Shown: piece by piece, positions 44,094 through 54,647 of the stretch
How the letters are laid out: each line of letters starts with the position of its first letter
How positions within the stretch are numbered: the first letter of the stretch is position 1
From: Basidiobolus meristosporus CBS 931.73
Taxonomy: Eukaryota; Basidiobolomycota; Basidiobolomycetes; Basidiobolales; Basidiobolaceae
DNA length: 64,000 nucleotides
Reading direction: 5' to 3'
NCBI GenBank assembly: GCA_002104905.1
Contig: MCFE01000195.1
Coordinates: 1 to 64,000 of the forward strand
The notes under the pieces: generated by a model
The model's input: only the letters and a program-made list of their open reading frames with translations
Databases searched by the model: none
Told to the model about the DNA's origin: nothing
Position numbers and translations under genes: made by a program

Positions 44094-44639
44094 ATGGTTA
44101 AATTCTCCACTATTGTGTGCTTGGTAGCCGCCACATTATTCTCTGGTGCTAACTTAGTCGCTCTTGCCGTTCCAGTTGAAAGTACTACGGCCTCCGTTGG
44201 GGCTCCCGCTGTGAACCAAACAGAACCTGCCTTAGCAAAGAGCAAGTTCGATGCTGCCACCAAGCTGTACTCGTGCTCGCGCCAGTTCCGCTTTAACAAT
44301 GGCCAATGTACCGATTGGGCAGATGCTCGCTACTATGAATTGACATGCTGGCATACCCAGTGGTGGGGCGATGCCCGTACATGGGCTAACAAAGCCCGCC
44401 AATACAATGGCTGGGTGGTCTCCAACAGGCCAAGAGTCCCTTCAATAATTGTTATCCAACCAGGCTATCAGGGGTGCGGTGCGCCAGGTCACGTTGCTGT
44501 TGTTGAGCGCATCAACAATGATGGAAGTGTCTATACAAGCAACTGGAATTATCGCTGGAACGGATATGGGGGAGTATACAAAACTTCCTATGGCAACTTC
44601 CGCCCAGGAAATGGTGTCCAATTCATCTGGCATCAATAG
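44094..44639 (+). CDS. Secreted CHAP-domain amidase/peptidase
   Basis: A single-exon gene for 181 residues. Residues 1-26 form a signal peptide ending in the A-L-A region. Residues ~60-181 form a CHAP domain: N-N-G-Q-C-T-D-W-A-D places the nucleophile at C72, and P-G-H-V-A-V-V-E places the catalytic histidine at H133. The middle has W-A-N-K-A and the end S-N-W-N and F-I-W-H. CHAP enzymes cleave peptidoglycan peptide or amide bonds in bacteria and phages; a secreted eukaryotic copy could act against bacterial cell walls. Extra cysteines (C61, C85, C128) could form disulfides. Acquisition from bacteria is inference from family distribution; the gene carries its own eukaryotic TATA box and no intron. 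Confidence 0.88.
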   Translation: MVKFSTIVCLVAATLFSGANLVALAVPVESTTASVGAPAVNQTEPALAKSKFDAATKLYSCSRQFRFNNGQCTDWADARYYELTCWHTQWWGDARTWANKARQYNGWVVSNRPRVPSIIVIQPGYQGCGAPGHVAVVERINNDGSVYTSNWNYRWNGYGGVYKTSYGNFRPGNGVQFIWHQ

Positions 44640-46181
44640 GTCACTGTTGTCTGAATGCCATATACCTGCTGTGCAGTAAAATAGAACCCACCCCTTAAAA
44701 TTTAGCCTTTAGCAAAAACGTTTGTTTCAAACCATAAAAACAGAATGGCCCGCAAAATAAATAAATTCGTTACCAGCCATTTGTTGATTTCTACCCTATA
44801 GTGTTGCATTGAGACTGGATATATTAAGCTTGAGTATGTTGGCAGCGACAGGGATAAATTTCCGCCAGTGGCATGCTGCTCTACACCAATGGCTTGATGC
44901 GAATTGCCTTTTTGAATCCGGGTTTCTAGAGCTGGACCTGGTTTCGTTGATTGGATGTTGGCGAATACGTTCATCACCCACGATTTATATCGAATTCAAG
45001 AAAGCTTGAGCCAGAAGTCCGTGTATGGATTGAAAATTTCGATATATATTGATCGTTGGAAATCGGTATTATCACCGATATCGATGGATTCAAACGGCAA
45101 CTTCCGTACTTGGTTCAGTTGATATGCCTCACCAATACATATATGGCTGTCGAAGGATACCTGAGTTAGAGCTGTAATAGAAATTCCATTGTAGTATTTC
45201 ATTCGACAGTGGCCTTATTTCGCTGGAATTGTAATGGACTGTCCCTACAACGGCTAACAATTTATATCCTGAGCATTTCTGGCCTATCGCGCCGCATGTG
45301 CTTGGCCAACACTTTGTTGAAGACAACACAAAGAGGAGTCGAGGCCTATCCGAATGAGTAGATCATTGACATAACGACATTCGAGCTCAGGGTTTCGGAA
45401 AGACGACGTGATGAAGCTGGAGTGCGCATATCGTAGCAACCCACTGAGCCGACCCTTCTCTGTGAACTTTCCGCATTTTGAAAATTCTCCCACTATTTTT
45501 AGAATATAATATACAGTAACACCTATTCCACGTTACCCATATAGGTTCATAGACGCAAGTGTGCCACCATACGCGGTCGAGCGTCTCTGCATTTAGTCGA
45601 TGTAAACATTAACCGTACCCGATCTAATGAGGGTTTCAAGCTACAAGATCTAGCAAAGAAGCTTCTTCTGATACACGAAAAACGAAGTCGGTGAGTGTAC
45701 TTGGGCATTCAACCAAGAGTGATTTTTGTCGGTCACTTGAGCCACGAAGCATGCACTCATACCCAGATTATAGATTTGGTGATGGTCGAGCCAAATTCAG
45801 CTAGTTTTAATGTAGAGATGCTGGTTTACTATATCTGGTCTTCAGGTAGTTAGTGTTGAGTGGTCGTGGATTTTGTTTGAGATGGCCGCGGGAAATCTGA
45901 ATGCGGTTGGCAGCAATCTCATTTGAAAATTTGTTGTTGATGACACGCTTTGATTGATAAAACATCGAGTTCCATACTATTTTGCAAGCGCGTATAAAAA
46001 AATCCAATCCATAAGCACAGTCAGAGTAGGCAAAGACTGTTCACGGCAGCATCAAAACCCTCGCATCATAGTATTAGTCCAAATATACCCGTGTCGATTA
46101 TATTTTCGCGTGCTTCGAAATATCCTAGTCCGTATAGAGAGGTACGGACGTTGGTATTTTCTTGTGTCACAGAGTGTTGAC
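44640..46181. other. Intergenic region; no gene seen
   Basis: Many short overlapping frames on both strands lack domains. The right end is the promoter and leader of the Spt20 gene. Confidence 0.5.
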
Positions 46182-48971
46182 ATGCTAAATCCAGCTTATA
46201 CGCGTTTTGAAGATGTACTCCAAAGGTTGCCTATTTACTGCTTTCTTCATCCACACAACATGCCTCAAGTTTCTTATTCATTCCACTGACGCCAGAAATC
46301 CTTGAAAAATATAATTCCGAGCCTCCATCATTCGTTCTCCACATTTATCCATCCCATTTCAAATTCGAGAAACAGGTAGCTATTTCCCTTTTTTGCCGTA
46401 TACCTTAACCACGAACGTGTATTCACAAGGCATGCATTTTCAAGGATGGGGTGTTTTTGTTTACCAGCTCTACCAAGGTACGAGTGCAGCTGGATCTTTT
46501 CTGACCAGTAATTGACATATTTCGGTGGTGGTAGAGTTTCTTGGATCACTTGAACAACTTTGAAATACCCCCCGAATTTCTTGATGTGTTTGACGAAGCT
46601 CATTGCCCCTACTATGAAGGTAAATACAACACTCCAGCCACAGAGAAGATCTAATAAATAGGTATTATGTAGGCTGCATAATAGCTGAGATTCATGATCA
46701 CCGCCCAATTCGCGCGCAGGCAGAGTTGACCTCAGATATACGAGTGGAAGTATACAAAATAGTTCTGCACCCGACCTCTGAGACGATCTGGGCTGATTTA
46801 TGCTTAATGAACGAAATGCGTGATGCCGTCTGGAGCGAAGATTTCTCTCTGCAAGTCGAGTCTAAGATATTGGTGGGTTGGCGTGTATATACCGTTGATA
46901 AACCTCGATGTACTAAATATTTTTAGCTTGCCACCGAGGCTCCGCTCTGTTTAGACCCCTCTTTTCAGGTCACTCGTATTAGTAATACTTTATGCTATGG
47001 CAAATCCAAACCCCGGACAAGAAGAAAAAAGCGTCGACCGAGGATCCATGACGAAGTCACGAATGAAGTTGCTGAAAGGGAAGAGTATACCAGATTGTTG
47101 ATGATGATGGATGAGGTATGATAACTGGGACTTATAATAACCTAGCAATGCGTTAAGCATGATTTTCTCGTGCATGAACCTATCTAGCGCTACCAGCGAA
47201 ACTTTCAACCTTCGTAAGTGGTCCCTATTCTAACCGTATCTACGATACCCCGAGGTGACCGAGATATTTCTTAAAACAGGTTCAGTCGGATGTCGTTTGT
47301 TCAAGATTGGCGAAAGAGGAAGGCTACGATGGACGCGGAGCCAGCTTTCGGGTTAACTGAAACGATATCTAGAGGTAGAACATGGGTGAAGTATCATCAG
47401 GCTTTCTGGTTATTAAAGTTCGTAATGCAAAGACAAGCGGCTCGATATGTCTGCGGCTCTCAATAGGTATCAGATTGTTAGAACACTTCGATTCGAAAGT
47501 GAGACTGGTGGGAGTAAGTACTTGTCCATATCTCTTCTGCATGCTAAAAACAAGACTAATTTCGAGTGCTAAGGAAAAACATATACCTTGCTCAATGTCT
47601 ATCATGATCCAACCACGTCACATTATGAAGGCATGCTGCGTAGCGGCCGCACGCTAGACACCAGCCTTGAGGGAAATACAACGAAGTAAGAGATCCCTAA
47701 TAATGCTTTCGCTTACCTTGGCGATTGTAAGCCAACACGACTTTAGATTTTACATAGGTCCGAAGGATGTTTTAGAGGATTATATTAGCAATGTTAAAAA
47801 AATATATGGCCTTGATAACAAGCTTATCAGCGATCACTCCATTTACACCCATAATACTGCACAAAGAACACAAACACGTCAGGGTCCATCCCCTGACGCA
47901 CTGACTTCAGTACAAACCAGTACTTTGACCGAACCATCACCAGCTCAAAACCACATTCTAGCACGATCTCATAGTGCGGCCAGGATGTCCAGCCTCTCAC
48001 AGCCGAACACACAGCCATCATTACAAACTGCGACACATGGGAATAACCCAGGACAGGCTCAAATCAACCCTCACTCTACCAGCCATGTAACTTCATCAAC
48101 AGCACCTACTACTTCCTTACGCACAGAAAGCAGAGTCCAGACCAATCTCGAGACATCCGCTCAGTCTAGCATAGCACAAGTGCTCGGCGCAATGAGCTTA
48201 CAGCAAATCGCACTGAACGGAAATCCTGCTACCCTTCAAAGTCTTAGTGAATTAACCCCACAGCAGATGAATCATTTGAAGCTTCAATTGTTAAGGAAAA
48301 AGCAACTACTAATGCAGAGGCAAATGCAACAACAGCAGAACGGGCTAAATCTGTCCTCAACCCATCAGGCCCAACAGCAAACTCGATCGGTACAACAAAC
48401 GTTCGGAAGAGCTCCAATGTCTCAATATCCAGCGCTGACGACTACCTCGGCATCGTTAGCTGCTCAAACTAAATCATTATCATCCGAAACTCCAGCCTCG
48501 CTTCAAAGCGCTGCGACTAGACAATTTCCTTTGAAGGTACGTACCACCAATGCCTCTGAATGATGCTCTTTGACTTGAAGGTAAATAACCAACAGTACTG
48601 TTGTTAGACTACCAATCCCGCTCTTCAGGGGCAGAGTGTCGCCTTGTCGAACGGAGGTAAGTTGGGTTATCTTGTATTGCTTGAGCAGCCCTTAATCCTT
48701 TCAAGAAGTTTCACCACAAATGCTCGCCACTATTGCACAGCAAAGAACCCAGCTGTTGCTACAACAGCAGCTTCGTCAACAGCTACTGGCAAGTGAGAGA
48801 AACATCAACCCAGCTAACCTATCCGCCACCGGGATCCCCAACTCCCTTGGTACGAATCGGCAAGGAAGACCTCACCACGTTTCATCTGTACAAAAAGGCC
48901 AGGGTGGGCTACCTATCCTGAAGACGGCCTATGGTAATGCCAAAAAAGGAGGGATAGGTCGAGGGAAGTAA
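46182..48971 (+). CDS. SPT20: SAGA complex subunit Spt20
   Basis: A 13-exon model: 46182-46225, 46270-46375, 46430-46477, 46535-46619, 46673-46872, 46927-47115, 47188-47213, 47280-47390, 47467-47513, 47574-47685, 47732-48536, 48608-48656 and 48706-48971. It gives 695 residues. Spt20 is a structural subunit of the SAGA histone acetyltransferase coactivator. Recognisable blocks are Y-N-S-E-P-P-S-F-V-L-H-I, F-K-D-G-V-F-L-F, I-P-P-E-F-L-D-V-F, T-S-E-T-I-W-A-D-L-C-L-M-N-E, L-L-A-T-E-A-P-L-C-L-D-P-S-F, L-M-M-M-D-E, F-Q-P-S-F-S-R-M-S-F-V-Q-D-W-R and Y-H-D-P-T-T-S-H-Y-E-G-M-L-R-S-G. The C-terminal half is Gln/Ser/Thr-rich, as in fungal Spt20. Exon 8's donor (GTATCA at 47391) is the least certain junction. 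Confidence 0.9.
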
Positions 48972-49449
48972 CGACTACCAGCTGCCATCGATTTTTTCGT
49001 TTCAGAATACTCCAAGCAACATCAAGTGACTGATGATTCCGGCTGACCAGTTACCAGCTCGACAACGCTCTGGAGTTATCCCACAACCTTGTATATATAA
49101 TTTATTCTAATTAAATTATACACCGTCTCGACCACCACAAATACTGCTCATCATTTATGCTTCATACCCATGCACAATATAGCCACATGTCTCCGACAAG
49201 CTGATGCTGATGTACGGACAAATAAATAAATATCGCAACGCCACAAAGATAATATGCTTCATCCACGACCCCAAATGAAAGAAGGTAGCCATAAGATGTA
49301 CGGGCAGGTTACCGTCTATGCTGAATTTATGTCAAAGAAACCACTGACGCTATAAAACAGAGCAGAGGTATGGTGAGGAAACGGTGTGGTCAGTTTAGCC
49401 AGGTGACATCTATTGGGGAGAACGACTGACACTAAGGCGCCAGCAATTT
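48972..49449. other. Convergent spacer; no gene seen
   Basis: The 3' region between Spt20 (+) and the RBM18-like gene (-). AATAAATAAATATC near 49221 may be a polyadenylation signal. Confidence 0.55.
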
Positions 49450-50389
49450 TCACTTGTCCTTTCTGCATTTCGATGGATAAGGGCTATATCGCTCATGGTT
49501 GGTGGCCGTGGCTTTACTCCCATTTTTCAGAGGGCTTTTGACTTTCCCCGATGTGCTGGCTGGCTCCTTGGCCGCTTGATTCATTTCCGTTAGCTTCTTC
49601 TCCATGGCCTGGATTTTACTTTCCAGACTAAGATGCCGAGGTTAGCGGGCGGATACGTGAGAGGATCGACATTTGATGCTTTACCTTGCGTTGGCTAGTG
49701 ACTTCGTCTTCAATAGGTGAGCGTTTCGGAATTGATAACTCCCAGACTTGTTGGGATTTGTCATAGCCTGAGGTCAGAACAAAAAGTTCGATTCTATTCA
49801 GCTTGTGTGGGCACATTGTAAGCGTATTCAAAGGCTACTAACAGAGCGGGACAAGTTCACCACCAAAGGGCGTCCTCTAAGTCTCTTTGAATTTAATTCT
49901 GAAATTGCTTTCATGGCCTCCTATTATTGGGGTTGCAGTCAGCTATGATAGTTTTGACGATCTGGAATACCCCTGTCTCTACCTCGCGTTTGCTGTACTC
50001 GACGAAGCAATAGCCTCGGGGTTGTCCCTGTAATGGTCCAGCCGTATGAAAAAGAAAGTCCAAGCCCGTGATCTTCCCATATTTCTGAAACAGTTGAGAT
50101 ATGATAAATCTAGCGTGGGAAATAACGGTAATGCTGATGAGTAGGAAAGTAAATCTAACGGCTCCACATGGTGCAGCGAAGGCGTTTTCCATGGCTGGAT
50201 CACAGTTATGTGAATGATGGGAAAGATTTCTTACTCGTCAACTGTGGGATCAAGATTCCCAACAAAAACGCGTCGACTTTGCTCTTCTGGAGTCTTCGTG
50301 CTCTAACAAGATTGGTAGATGGATGAGCTTGTTTATTCACAGTCATAAGACAGAACGATAACGATTACCACAGGACGACTGATTGACAT
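49450..50389 (-). CDS. RBM18-like RNA-binding protein (one RRM)
   Basis: A six-exon minus gene (50389-50369, 50302-50235, 50109-49983, 49920-49843, 49767-49685, 49627-49450) encoding 184 residues, similar in size to RBM18. RNP2 reads R-V-F-V-G-N-L-D-P-T-V-D-E. The middle is F-Q-K-Y-G-K-I-T-G-L-D-F-L-F-H, and RNP1 reads Q-P-R-G-Y-C-F-V-E-Y. Then E-E-A-M-K-A-I-S-E-L-N and G-R-P-L-V-V close the RRM. The G-P-L-Q-G-Q-P-R-G-Y-C-F-V phrase is characteristic of RBM18. The C-terminus has a short coiled-coil-like helix (L-E-S-K-I-Q-A-M-E-K-K-L) and a basic tail. The first exon is 21 nt. It shares a ~470-bp divergent promoter region with the Tls1-like gene. Confidence 0.88.
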
Positions 50390-50862
50390 GATCAACCTGG
50401 AAGGGATACACTGGCTAGCAAGGCTTTGGTTAATAATAACAGTCGTACTATCAATGTCTATTTCCCATTCGGTCGTTGCGACTCAACTCCTTATTTTTAG
50501 TGATTTCCCAGGATCATCATATCATATTTCTCTCTTCAGATCCTAGCGTACTTTCTAGTTAATTCATGTACCTGATTATCCAGATCTTGCTTGATCCTAA
50601 AGATGAAGTCAGTGGTGTGATTTCCAATCCATTGCCACTTCATACAGAGCCTACCAATAAAAACACTGATCAGTTTCATCAATGACACGTGACGGGGGGA
50701 GCGTCCATTTTTTCGAATTGGGTATTTTTTTTCTAAGGAAATTTGGTGAAAACAATCGAGATTGGTCAAACATGTTCAAGGGAGATGAATATTAGTCCAC
50801 ACTGTTCTCAATCTGTGACCACTAAATTTTTAGCACCTTCTGTCGAACCGCTCCTTATCGAC
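50390..50862. promoter_or_regulatory. Divergent promoter region, RBM18-like / Tls1-like
   Basis: About 470 bp separate the two start codons. Neither side has a clear TATA box, unlike several other genes in the window, so a bidirectional TATA-less promoter for these two RNA-processing genes is plausible. Inferred from position only. Confidence 0.4.
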
Positions 50863-51855
50863 ATGTCAAAAGTAAAGAAGCGTAATTATCGTAAACGTCA
50901 AGTAGAAGAAGACGAAACTTCTAACTCAATATCTAGAGAATCCACACCCACTGCAGCCTCAGAAGAGCCTACCGAAGTGGGGTTAGTATTCATCGGCTTT
51001 CTCTACGCTTTGTTTTTCGCGTTGAGTTCTAAGTGTTCGATTTTCTATCCTTTGATACGCAGGGAGAATCTAGAGGAGCTATTAGAATTAAGAAAATTCC
51101 GTAGACGTCAACAAGGTATAGATGTCCAGGTGCTGGATAAAGGCGACCCTAAATCCAAAAAGAAACGCCAAGATGTGAAAAAAGAGTAAGGGCGTTTACG
51201 AGCCTCGATGATCGAACAAGGCTAATGAGTTTTTGAAGTGAGGAGGGCGAAGAGAAGCGACCAAAAGTACTTGAAACGTTTACCACGCAAACGGATGCAC
51301 TTGATGTTGACAAGCATATGTATGTACACGTAACATCCGTTGACAACTCTAACAGCTTCACTAATCGGACAAACCCGGCCTTCCAGGATGGCGTATATCG
51401 AAGAGGAAATGCGCAAACGTAATGGTAACCCCTCAGAGGAGGATGAGGCAGCTGGAGGCCAAAGCACCTCCAATGAATTGTTCCAGGTCCCCGATCATCT
51501 CAAGGTATTTTGAAGCCGATAGCGAACGTACGCATTTACCATCATTCTAACTAAGGGTCTCGAAACAGGTCGAGAAAAAGCCCATTAATGAAACCAATAT
51601 CAACTTATCCACCACTATGCTGACGGCAATCCCAGAGGTGGATCTCGGTATCGAGTAAGTGTTCCATATTTGCAATTCTACTGAGTAAACATCGCTGACA
51701 ATCGATGCTCATTTAGCACGAGACTGAGAAATATCGAAGAGACCGAAAAGGCTAAATTAAGAATGCTGTTGAATGAGAGGGATATGAACGTTGGTTCGGC
51801 CAAATCGACTGACAAGGTCGTCCTGGAACGATTCAAGAAGCGCTATAGAAAGTGA
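50863..51855 (+). CDS. Tls1/C9orf78-like splicing-associated protein
   Basis: A six-exon gene (50863-50981, 51063-51185, 51239-51319, 51387-51504, 51569-51654, 51717-51855) encoding 221 residues, shorter than the ~290 of human C9orf78. Family landmarks are K-K-R-N-Y-R-K-R at the start, L-E-E-L-L-E-L-R-K-F-R-R-R-Q-Q-G-I-D, F-T-T-Q-T, M-M-A-Y-I-E-E-E-M-R-K-R, L-F-Q-V-P-D-H-L-K, M-L-T-A-I-P-E-V-D-L-G-I-D and the terminal V-L-E-R-F-K-K-R-Y-R-K. C9orf78 binds the spliceosome and fission yeast Tls1 affects splicing of telomere and heterochromatin factors. The variable linker before the C-terminal motif is missing or very short here. Highly charged, probably nuclear. Confidence 0.87.
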
Positions 51856-52226
51856 CGCTTGGGCAGATGTTGTCAAAATAGCCTCCTCAGCACTGGTTTT
51901 CTCACATAACATCCCACCAATAGAAAGAGCCACGAAAACCCATCCTGGCACTTGGTCTACGCATCCTTTTGATCAAATAAATCTCAGCGAGTATTCACAT
52001 GAGGATACAAATGGTGGATGAAACCAGCCAGTTGGCCTTGATAGGATAGCGTGAATATCACGGGTGGGTAAAATCCCAAATCCGGATGCTTTCATGGATG
52101 TTTCGGTAGATGTATCTCACCAAAGTCATGATGACCAACTTGTGAACATGTGGGCATCGCACTTTGCTTATAAGGAGTGTTCGTCTGTAGAGCGTGGGCA
52201 TTTTCTGCATTCAAGCCCATATCCAG
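51856..52226. other. Intergenic spacer; no gene seen
   Basis: This region lies between the Tls1-like gene and the nitrilase. AATAAATC near 51978 could end the upstream transcript. Confidence 0.5.
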
Positions 52227-53204
52227 ATGACTTCCAGACGTACCAGAGTTGCCGTCGTGCAGGCATGTACAGTTAACGGATACGACACCCAGGCCACTCT
52301 GCCCAAGCTGGCTATACTTGCTAGAGAGGCCAGTCAGCAAGGCGCCACGCTCGCGGTCTTCCCAGAAGCATTTCTAGGAGGATATCCGGTAGGGTCCAAT
52401 TTCGGCACTCGGTTTGGCGAGCGGACGTGTGAAGGGAAGGAGGAGTTTGTTGGTTACTTCAAACAGGCAATAGAGCTGCCTGGTCCCGAGGCGACGTTTA
52501 TTGCGGATGTTGCCCGCGAGAACAACCTGTTCATAGTGGTTGGCGTGATTGAAAGATGTATTGGCACTTTATATTGTACAGTGATCTTTGTGGACCCAAG
52601 CAAGGGCCTGGTGGCCAAGCATCGTAAATTAATGCCCACCTGTATGGAGCGCATTGTTTGGGGCCAAGGAGATGGTTCGACCATGCCTATCCTCGATGTC
52701 CCTTTGAAGTCCTCGGTGCCATCCGACCAAGGCAGAGCATTTCAAGCCAAAATCGGTGCCGCAATCTGTTGGGAAAACTATATGCCATTGTTTAGGTACA
52801 ACCTGTATGCGCAAGGAATTCAACTCTACTGCGCTCCCACCGCCGAGGGGCGTGATTTCTGGATCTCCACCATGCAACACATCGCAGTAGAGGGCCGATG
52901 CTATGTGCTCGGAAGTAACCAGTTCGCCCGCCAAAAAGACTTCCCAGAAGGCCATCCATTTGTAGGGGAGGCTAACCCCGACGGAGTCATGCACGATGGT
53001 GGCAGCATAATAGTTGCACCGACCGGCGAGATCCTAGCAGGCCCTTTGCGTGAGCAAGAGGGGGTATTAGTAGCCGAGATCGACTTAGATGAGATGATCA
53101 AAGGAAAGTTCGAATTTGATTGTGTCGGACACTACAGCCGCCCAGATATATTCCAACTCTCGGTCAATGAGAGACAGAATTCAGTGGTGAAAAGGTCCGT
53201 GTAG
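52227..53204 (+). CDS. Nitrilase (aliphatic/arylacetonitrilase or cyanide-detoxifying type)
   Basis: A single-exon gene of 325 residues with the complete nitrilase triad: E47 in F-P-E-A-F, K134 in H-R-K-L-M-P-T and C181 in I-C-W-E-N-Y-M-P. Further motifs are V-Q-A-C near the N-terminus and G-G-S-I-I-V-A-P-T-G-E-I later. The C-W-E-N-Y-M-P-L form is typical of true nitrilases (EC 3.5.5) rather than amidases or carbamoylases. The enzyme hydrolyses nitriles to acids and ammonia; the substrate cannot be fixed from sequence. The ATG at 52227 is the first in frame; the frame is open 11 codons further upstream without an ATG. By eye the coding region is more GC-rich than its surroundings and it lacks introns in an intron-dense block, so transfer from bacteria is possible but unproven. 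Confidence 0.92.
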   Translation: MTSRRTRVAVVQACTVNGYDTQATLPKLAILAREASQQGATLAVFPEAFLGGYPVGSNFGTRFGERTCEGKEEFVGYFKQAIELPGPEATFIADVARENNLFIVVGVIERCIGTLYCTVIFVDPSKGLVAKHRKLMPTCMERIVWGQGDGSTMPILDVPLKSSVPSDQGRAFQAKIGAAICWENYMPLFRYNLYAQGIQLYCAPTAEGRDFWISTMQHIAVEGRCYVLGSNQFARQKDFPEGHPFVGEANPDGVMHDGGSIIVAPTGEILAGPLREQEGVLVAEIDLDEMIKGKFEFDCVGHYSRPDIFQLSVNERQNSVVKRSV

Positions 53205-53951
53205 GATGTTATTTTAGTCTATATCCGCCCTGTTAATAAACGAAATCCTTAATAAATACTTCATGGAAAATTGATTTTAGTGATGATCACATTTAATCAC
53301 ACCTGTTTACTAAATGCAGTTGGAACCTCAGTTAAATTTATATCTCAAGAGACATATGAGTAGTAAGGCTAGAGACATGTCTTTGACATTACCCAGCGAC
53401 AGAGCTCAAAAGCCTTTCCTTATTTTTGGCACCTCATCTAGAGGAAGCATATATATTTCCACTTTTCCTGTGACTGTGGTAAAAGAGGGAGAAAGAAGGA
53501 ATGTATCTATGCTTGATAACGGTTTCTACCTCTTCGTGCGATAGTTAGGTGTAAGCCTGATTTGCGGCCACTAGAGGTTTCTCTCAACGCAGCTCGGGGT
53601 GTGCAACTGCCAATCGGTTAAGCGTCTTCCCAAGAAATCCTCCAGCTGGGGTTAGCTGGATATCTGTTTGTGTATCCATTATCGGCTATGGATTTTACTA
53701 GTGTAAAGAATTCAAGCGTTTTCATATCTAGCATGTTGGTGGACAGTACTCGTTGGCCTGATAGAAAAATGGATTTAAAATGATATCGAAATTCATTGTC
53801 TGCATATCTTATGAACATTTTATTCGCATTGAAATCCAAAATTTTGAAAAGCTCGAGATACATTAATGATAAAATTTTGAGGATTTCTGTCTCAAATCGT
53901 GCTAGAAGCCTTCGTCTTGGATACGCTTTCCTAGAAGCCAGGCTCGACAAA
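53205..53951. other. Intergenic region; no supported gene
   Basis: A 76-codon plus frame at 53314-53544 has no domain. The region includes the promoter of the mitochondrial L21 gene. Confidence 0.5.
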
Positions 53952-54647
53952 ATGCTCTCGAACTTGTATACCAACTTATTGAAAGCAACAACCAGGCCAT
54001 TCGTTTCATCTGAAAAGCTCAGTAGGAACATTTCGTCACGTATGTGTATTATTCATGAGAGAAAAAGCCGCATTTTGCATAACTAATTCCTCCTCAATCA
54101 TAGCTTTCATACGCCATTTTCAAAGCAGTTCATTTTTATCAAGTGAGTTGTTCGTGGACCAAAGGGTTTATTTGTAGTTTTCCCCGACGATTTACTTTAG
54201 CTATTATCCTATCGCCTTTTCTAACTCCGTCCTCCCACAGACCAACACTTGGCCGGTCAAATCCATGGAAAGGAAACTATCCAGGCCGTAAACGCCCTTA
54301 GAGAGCAGCTCCGTTATTATGCTATTGCGGAAATTGCTGGGCGTCCCTTCCTTGTAACCAAAAACGATGTTGTAGTGGTAGATCACATGAAGGAAGTGCA
54401 GTTGGGAGATGTGTTGAAACTGAACAGGATTCGAGAACTCGGCTCCAAAGATTACACCATCCAAGGAAAACCATATGTGTCTCAGGATTTCTATAGTATT
54501 CGCGCAACGGTAATCGAACAACCCAAAGGAAAGCAAATCGAAATCATCAAAAAGAAAAGAAGAAAAGGTTATCAACGCCGGCTCACCCATAGACAACCAT
54601 ACACCGTCCTTCGAATCTCCGAGGTGGAGGTTAACAAATTGGCGTAG
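53952..54647 (+). CDS. Mitochondrial large ribosomal subunit protein bL21m
   Basis: A two-exon model (53952-54039 and 54241-54647) encoding 164 residues. Exon 1 gives a basic, hydroxylated N-terminus without acidic residues in its first ~20 positions, which suits a mitochondrial presequence. Exon 2 carries the bL21 fold: Y-Y-A-I-A-E-I-A-G-R-P-F, V-Q-L-G-D-V-L-K-L-N-R-I, G-K-P-Y-V, V-I-E-Q-P-K-G-K-Q-I-E-I-I-K-K-K-R-R-K-G-Y and H-R-Q-P-Y-T-V-L-R-I. The last two blocks are the rRNA-binding signature of L21. The 201-bp intron (GTATGT…CCCACAG) is longer than others here, and its exon 1 assignment is the less certain part. An alternative would start inside exon 2 and lose the presequence. Confidence 0.85.

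Noticed and set aside
53618-54031. 137-codon minus-strand open frame
   Set aside because: It overlaps exon 1 of the bL21m gene on the other strand, has no recognisable domain, and is best explained as a shadow frame.
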